Assembly (NCBI GenBank): GCA_013140485.1
Contig: JABFSS010000125.1
Location: forward strand, 1 to 8,179
Reading direction: 5' to 3'
DNA: 8,179 nucleotides
Origin: Candidatus Peribacteraceae bacterium
Lineage (GTDB): Bacteria > Patescibacteriota > Gracilibacteria > Peribacterales > Peribacteraceae
Shown: piece after piece, positions 5,122 through 8,179 of the stretch
How the letters are laid out: the number at the start of each line of letters is the position of its first letter
How positions within the stretch are numbered: the stretch's first letter is position 1
Notes under the pieces: model-generated
Database searches by the model: none
The model's input: only the letters and a program-made list of their open reading frames with translations
What the model was told of the DNA's origin: nothing
Program-made: the position numbers and the translations under genes

Positions 5122-6168
5122 TTATTTTCTGATAAAGCTCCGCAGCAGCCGCGTCATTTTTCTGACTTCACTCTTGGCATAACGGATGTTGCCGAATTTT
5201 GAGGGGTACCCGACCAGTTCCAGGAATCCCCTGCCCCGTACTTTCTTTTTCCCATTTGTTCCGGTCACCCGTATCGGTCCTTCCCAGTAATTGATCGTCG
5301 TGAAGAGTAATTCTTGCTCATCCAAGACGGTTTCTATCTGGAGATCAATGTTCCTTCCGGGAATTTCTATCCTCCATGACAGCGGATATTCCGCGAGCGT
5401 CAGCGGGCTCTTCCAACTTCTTTCCCCGGCGGTGATGCGAACATCGTCCGCGGTCTCCTGGCGACCATTGGCAAATCCTATCGTCGCATGGCATCGCCCG
5501 CCCGTCGGGCCGAACGCGAAACAGAGGATGTCGGTGCCGTCATCGAGTTGAAGGCAGAACCACGTCCACTTATCCCGCGTGTACTGCACGTCGGCCCATT
5601 GGTGGTCCATCCAGGAGAGCCCGGAGACGGCAACGGACTTCCCTTCGATCAGGATAGTGCCACTGGTACGGAGACGCGGGAGTGAATAGTAATAGGTGTC
5701 TTTTTTTTCGCCCACAGTGATGAATCCTTTCCCTCCGACCAGCAAAGGTTTTCTCTCGGAATGAAGAGTCAGATCGATCTGCTCCGTTTTCACGTGATAC
5801 CGGTCAGCCGCGTGCTGTTCCATCACGCAATTCACGTACGTCGTCAGCGAGGGTTCCGCGTAGTTCACGAATAGAAGCGGCTTCGTAAAGCTGTCAGCCG
5901 ACGTCAGAACGTAATTGCTCACCACCGGATACGACTTCTTGCGGCGCAGGTCGCAGAGAAGCCCGTGGCGGAAGTAGATCGTATCGACGGGGAACTTGCT
6001 CAGCATCGGGATCTGCACGGCTTTCCTGTCGGCTTTGAAGAGGCATTCCATGTACGCGTACTCGTTGCCGCGCGCGTCGCGCAGCTGTCCGTTCCAGTAC
6101 CACCACTCGATGGAACACTCGTGCGCCTGCTCGTCGCGGGGGAAGCGGATGGGGAGGGGTTTCGGCAT
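5122..6168 (-). CDS. CrtC/AttH-family lipocalin-like hydratase or related protein
   Basis: This is a 348-residue protein of the family that includes carotenoid 1,2-hydratase (CrtC), kievitin hydratase and AttH, built from two lipocalin-like barrels. Family motifs appear in order: SIEWWYWNGQL (19-29), SGLSWMDHQWADVQ (182-195), WTWFCLQLDDGTD (201-213), NYWEGPIRVTG (293-303) and RGRGFLELVGY (311-321). The Asp-His pair in MDHQW sits in the most conserved, presumed active-site segment. There is no signal peptide in the chosen form, so it is probably cytoplasmic or membrane-associated. No carotenoid or terpenoid genes lie nearby, so the substrate is unknown; a hydrophobic or lipid-like ligand is likely. 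The frame continues upstream to an ATG at 6252. That start would lie inside the tRNA-Tyr gene, so I use ATG 6168, which sits 15 nt after a TATACT box. Confidence 0.87.
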   Translation of the reverse strand: MPKPLPIRFPRDEQAHECSIEWWYWNGQLRDARGNEYAYMECLFKADRKAVQIPMLSKFPVDTIYFRHGLLCDLRRKKSYPVVSNYVLTSADSFTKPLLFVNYAEPSLTTYVNCVMEQHAADRYHVKTEQIDLTLHSERKPLLVGGKGFITVGEKKDTYYYSLPRLRTSGTILIEGKSVAVSGLSWMDHQWADVQYTRDKWTWFCLQLDDGTDILCFAFGPTGGRCHATIGFANGRQETADDVRITAGERSWKSPLTLAEYPLSWRIEIPGRNIDLQIETVLDEQELLFTTINYWEGPIRVTGTNGKKKVRGRGFLELVGYPSKFGNIRYAKSEVRKMTRLLRSFIRK

Positions 6169-6183
6169 CGTGATTCGGGAGCA

Positions 6184-6189
6184 AGTATA
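6184..6189 (-). promoter_or_regulatory. -10 box of the CrtC/AttH-like gene
   Basis: On the minus strand TATACT (five of six to consensus) ends 15 nt before the ATG at 6168, predicting a leader of roughly 9 nt. No good -35 is seen at 16-18 nt. It lies 5 bp from the -35 of the divergent tRNA-Tyr promoter. Confidence 0.45.
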
Positions 6190-6193
6190 CATC

Positions 6194-6222
6194 TTCACAC
6201 ATCCCGGATCATTGACTACACT
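6194..6222 (+). promoter_or_regulatory. Promoter of tRNA-Tyr
   Basis: TTCACA (6194-6199), a 17-nt spacer and TACACT (6217-6222) place the predicted transcription start at about 6229, one or two bases before the mature tRNA 5' end at 6231. The spacing is ideal and each hexamer differs from consensus at only one or two positions. Confidence 0.65.
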
Positions 6223-6230
6223 GCGGCTGT

Positions 6231-6316
6231 GGGTCGGTACCGAAGTGGTCAAACGGGCCTGACTGTAAATCAGGTGGCTTACGCCTTCGCTGGTTCGAGC
6301 CCAGCCCGGCCCACCA
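6231..6316 (+). tRNA. tRNA-Tyr, anticodon GTA
   Basis: The 86-nt sequence folds as a class II tRNA. The acceptor stem is GGGTCGG (6231-6237) with CCGGCCC (6306-6312), containing one G-U pair. The D stem is CCG/CGG. The anticodon stem is CCTGA/TCAGG around the loop CTGTAAA, with anticodon GTA at 6265-6267. The long variable arm is GGC-TTAC-GCC (6276-6285), as expected for bacterial tRNA-Tyr. The T stem is GCTGG/CCAGC with loop TTCGAGC. The discriminator base is A6313 and the CCA end is encoded (6314-6316). It lies 5 nt from the stop of the convergent membrane-protein gene. Confidence 0.97.
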
Positions 6317-6321
6317 GAATC

Positions 6322-7050
6322 CTAAAATGACCTAAGTGAAGAGTTCTGACATATTTCTCCTGCTTTTTGGATCCACTCATTATCACCATGTAATCGATAG
6401 ATTGGATCACAGTTGGGCTGATAATCTGAACTATTCCCTGCCAAACAAGCTTCCACATATGCTTGGTCGGGTATTTGTTTGCAATAGTCAATGCTTCGAA
6501 AATAGATGGATCCATAAAGCTGACACTCATTTTCAAATCTTGTTTGGCTGCAAATCTCCGGGCCAGCATAGCGAACAGTGCTCTGTAGAATACTTGTCGG
6601 AGTCCGCCACTGCCAATAAAAACCCTCTCTCATCGTCGCCTCCCATATCTTGGTTCTCATTGTTTCATCATGCGTAAGTAGGACGTATCCAAAAGTGGTT
6701 TGAAGTGCGATAAAATGCAACACTGTCACAATCAGTACACCAAAGACGGCTTTTTTGACCCATTTCATCGCCACTGGATGAGAAGGCCGAATGAATATAG
6801 AAGCAATCAGTGTGCTTACTGCAATGAGCCAAACGCAATCAAGCCAGGTAAGAGGACCAAACAGTTCTGGTGTACTGCCGAACTGGCTTGAAAACGGTCG
6901 GAATGCCGTGGTGTGAAGTGGATGGCATGAGAGTGGTCTTCCTCCCCATCCACAGGCAAAAATAGTAAACCAATATGTATAGAGGAACAGAAAAATGAAA
7001 ATTGGGGCTGTTAGTAACAGATGCCAATTATATGAATGAATTCTTTTCAT
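6322..7050 (-). CDS. Three-TM protein with Cys-rich external tail, unknown function
   Basis: This is a 242-residue protein I do not recognise. Hydrophobic segments at about 10-32, 68-88 and 101-121 predict three membrane spans with the N-terminus inside (MKR start) and the C-terminal 120 residues outside. That tail carries six Cys (167, 176, 190, 202, 214, 234) in an irregular but fairly even spacing. Partly repeated Cys-containing segments (RFENECQLYG, SIDYCKQIPD, VEACLAG) suggest short helical hairpins held by disulfides. Three further Cys (33, 42, 72) lie in or beside the first two spans. The coding sequence is visibly AT-richer than its surroundings: 24 of 60 bases are G or C in 6421-6480, against 36 of 60 in 7861-7920. 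This suggests acquisition or unusual constraint. The start ATG 7050 lacks a Shine-Dalgarno sequence. The gene sits divergently from the cation exchanger. Confidence 0.75.
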   Translation of the reverse strand: MKRIHSYNWHLLLTAPIFIFLFLYTYWFTIFACGWGGRPLSCHPLHTTAFRPFSSQFGSTPELFGPLTWLDCVWLIAVSTLIASIFIRPSHPVAMKWVKKAVFGVLIVTVLHFIALQTTFGYVLLTHDETMRTKIWEATMREGFYWQWRTPTSILQSTVRYAGPEICSQTRFENECQLYGSIYFRSIDYCKQIPDQAYVEACLAGNSSDYQPNCDPIYRLHGDNEWIQKAGEICQNSSLRSF

Positions 7051-7086
7051 TGAAGTGAGCTTAGCCAGGCTAATCCCTCATAGCTA

Positions 7087-7117
7087 TCGACAATCTCGTA
7101 TCGATTTCTGCTACACT
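7087..7117 (+). promoter_or_regulatory. Candidate promoter of the CaCA exchanger gene
   Basis: TACACT at 7112-7117 is the same hexamer used by the tRNA-Tyr promoter and ends 12 nt before the ATG at 7130. TCGACA (7087-7092) is a possible -35 with a long 19-nt spacer. The predicted transcript would have a leader of about 6 nt. This supports ATG 7130 over the upstream in-frame ATG 7055. Confidence 0.45.
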
Positions 7118-7129
7118 CGCCTTTTCTTG

Positions 7130-8113
7130 ATGCAAATCCTCATCCCCATCCTCCTGACGATCCTCAGCATCCTGCTGATGGGCAAAGGGTCGGACTGGCT
7201 GACGGATTCCCTCATTCCCCTTGCGCGGAAATTGGGCATTTCGGGCGTGGCGGTCGGATTGATTCTCGTCTCGATCGCGGTGAGTCTCCCCGAAATTCTC
7301 GTCGCCGTGCTGACGACCATCCAAGGGTTCCCTGCGATCAGCTTGGGCGTGGTGCTCGGATCGATCATCTGCAACATCGGTCTCATGACGGGGCTCTGCG
7401 CGATCATCCGCCCGCTGAAAGTGAAGAAGACGCTTATTTTGCGTGACGGCATTTTCTCGCTCGTCATTCCCATCCTGGTGTTCGCCATCGGCGCGGGCGG
7501 CGAAATCACGCGGCTCGAAGGCGGGGCTCTTCTCTTGCTCTTCATTCCGTATATCGTGAACATCTTTCTGCAGGAACGGCGCGTGTCGGATGAGCAAAAG
7601 ACGAAGAACTTGAAGGAAATCGAATTGGAACTGGACTTCATCGGCTTCACGTTCGGCAAGCTTCGACCGGGCTGGCTTTCCTTTTTTCTCGGGACAGCAC
7701 TGCTGCTCGCCGGCGCGTATCTCTTTTCGCTGCAACTCGGCTGGTTCGCCACATACTGGTCCATCGACGAACTGATCGTCGGTCTCACGCTCGGTGCGCT
7801 CGGGCCCTCGCTGCCCAACATCGCGGCCGCCTACAAAGCGACACGCAAGGGCATGGGCGAGATCGCCGTGTCCGAAACGCTGGGATCGAACGTCTTTACG
7901 CTGCTCGTGACGCTCGGCATCGCCGCGATGCTGTCGCCTGTCTCCATTTCGCACCGCTGGCTGTCGTTCGAGCTGCCGGCAATGATCTTCATGAGCTTTC
8001 TGCTCTTCTTCTTCCTGCTGACACGGCAAACCATTTCGCGCCTGGAAGGTTCGATTCTCCTCTTCGGCTACCTCGCCATCGTCGCGATACAGATTTTTCT
8101 GGCGGTGCGGTGA
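7130..8113 (+). CDS. CaCA-family sodium/calcium-type exchanger membrane protein
   Basis: This 327-residue, strongly hydrophobic protein has about ten membrane spans arranged as two inverted halves, close in length to prokaryotic cation/Ca2+ exchangers of the YrbG/NCX_Mj type. The alpha-1 repeat reads VSIAVSLPEILVAV (47-60) and LGVVLGSIICNIGL (72-85), keeping the key Glu55 and Asn82. The alpha-2 repeat reads LTLGALGPSLPNIAAAY (219-235) and VSETLGSNVFTLLVTLG (247-263). Here the usual Glu of the S-L-P-E motif is Asn230, and the acidic or Asn residue after GSN-x-x is Thr257. A charged cytoplasmic loop (about 149-170) joins the halves. It likely exchanges a cation across the cytoplasmic membrane, but selectivity may differ from Na+/Ca2+. 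ATG 7130 is chosen because the residues encoded from 7055 are not hydrophobic and a -10-like box lies just upstream. The stop overlaps the next start as GTGA. Confidence 0.9.
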   Translation: MQILIPILLTILSILLMGKGSDWLTDSLIPLARKLGISGVAVGLILVSIAVSLPEILVAVLTTIQGFPAISLGVVLGSIICNIGLMTGLCAIIRPLKVKKTLILRDGIFSLVIPILVFAIGAGGEITRLEGGALLLLFIPYIVNIFLQERRVSDEQKTKNLKEIELELDFIGFTFGKLRPGWLSFFLGTALLLAGAYLFSLQLGWFATYWSIDELIVGLTLGALGPSLPNIAAAYKATRKGMGEIAVSETLGSNVFTLLVTLGIAAMLSPVSISHRWLSFELPAMIFMSFLLFFFLLTRQTISRLEGSILLFGYLAIVAIQIFLAVR

Positions 8114-8179
8114 ATTATCCGACGTGGGACAGGATTGACGCCGCCATCACCGCTTGGATTTTCCCTGTTCTATTTCCAG
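8110..8179 (+). CDS. Start of a gene truncated by the window end
   Basis: A GTG at 8110 overlaps the exchanger stop (GTGA) and opens a frame with no stop to the window end, giving 23 residues (VNYPTWDRIDAAITAWIFPV...). The last ones look like the beginning of a membrane segment. The overlap suggests an operon with the exchanger. Too little is present to name the family. It could be an integral membrane protein, but that is a guess. Confidence 0.5.
   Translation, partial: MNYPTWDRIDAAITAWIFPVLFP

Noticed and set aside
5115..5140. Bidirectional terminator between the Hcp-like and CrtC-like genes
   Set aside because: GAGC...GCTC with an inner TTAT...ATAA can form an imperfect hairpin, but the stem is short, has an unpaired interruption and lacks a T-run on either side.
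6169..6252. Longer start of the CrtC/AttH-like gene at ATG 6252
   Set aside because: It would lie inside the mature tRNA-Tyr sequence and upstream of the best -10 box. Family motifs begin after ATG 6168.
7055..7129. Upstream ATG 7055 for the exchanger
   Set aside because: The added 25 residues are polar and unlike a first membrane span, and the -10-like TACACT would lie inside the coding sequence.
7070..8029. 319-codon minus-strand ORF opposite the exchanger
   Set aside because: Its Glu/Arg/Asp/Gln-rich translation is the usual mirror of a hydrophobic membrane protein and shows no domain.

Overview
The window looks like a chromosomal segment of a GC-rich bacterium of the candidate phyla radiation (CPR, Patescibacteria). 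Peregrinibacteria of the Peribacter type would fit best. This is an inference from several signs: small secreted or anchored proteins with CPR-style P-x-T-G-P tails, cohesin- and dockerin-like modules, almost no Shine-Dalgarno sequences, and -10 boxes placed only 10-15 nt before start codons. TGA is used as an ordinary stop, which argues against the Gracilibacteria code. The taxonomic call rests on protein style and was not checked by any search.

Layout. (1) 2-334 (+) is the 3' part of a small charged coiled-coil protein. It converges, with a 3-nt gap, on holA (338-1315, -), the DNA polymerase III delta subunit. (2) A divergent intergenic region (1316-1428) holds a near-consensus sigma70-type promoter. 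It drives a tight three-gene envelope operon (1429-4141, +): a secreted dockerin-like protein, a secreted protein with a cohesin-like domain, Ser-rich linker, FN3 domain and C-terminal anchor, and a membrane-anchored protein with a degenerate cupredoxin domain and a sortase-like QPNTG tail. The genes are 2 nt apart or overlap by 4 nt. (3) An almost gene-free stretch of about 400 bp (4142-4540) has a perfect 16-nt palindrome and a puzzling 79-codon minus-strand ORF. (4) 4541-5116 (+) is an Hcp-family (type VI tube-like) protein with a signal peptide. It converges on a CrtC/AttH-family lipocalin-like protein (5122-6168, -). (5) tRNA-Tyr(GTA) at 6231-6316 has its own promoter, which runs divergently from that of the CrtC-like gene. 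(6) 6322-7050 (-) is an AT-richer, Cys-rich three-TM protein of unknown function. (7) 7130-8113 (+) is a CaCA-family cation exchanger with an altered second alpha repeat. It is followed by a GTGA-coupled gene that runs off the window.

How it fits together. Housekeeping pieces (holA, tRNA-Tyr) flank an envelope-oriented module. The dockerin-like and cohesin-like proteins are made from one promoter and could bind each other outside the cell. The third operon product is fixed in the membrane, possibly at both ends. The Hcp-like protein appears to be exported by a signal peptide, since no type VI secretion gene is present here. Several genes appear to be expressed from leaderless or very short-leader transcripts.
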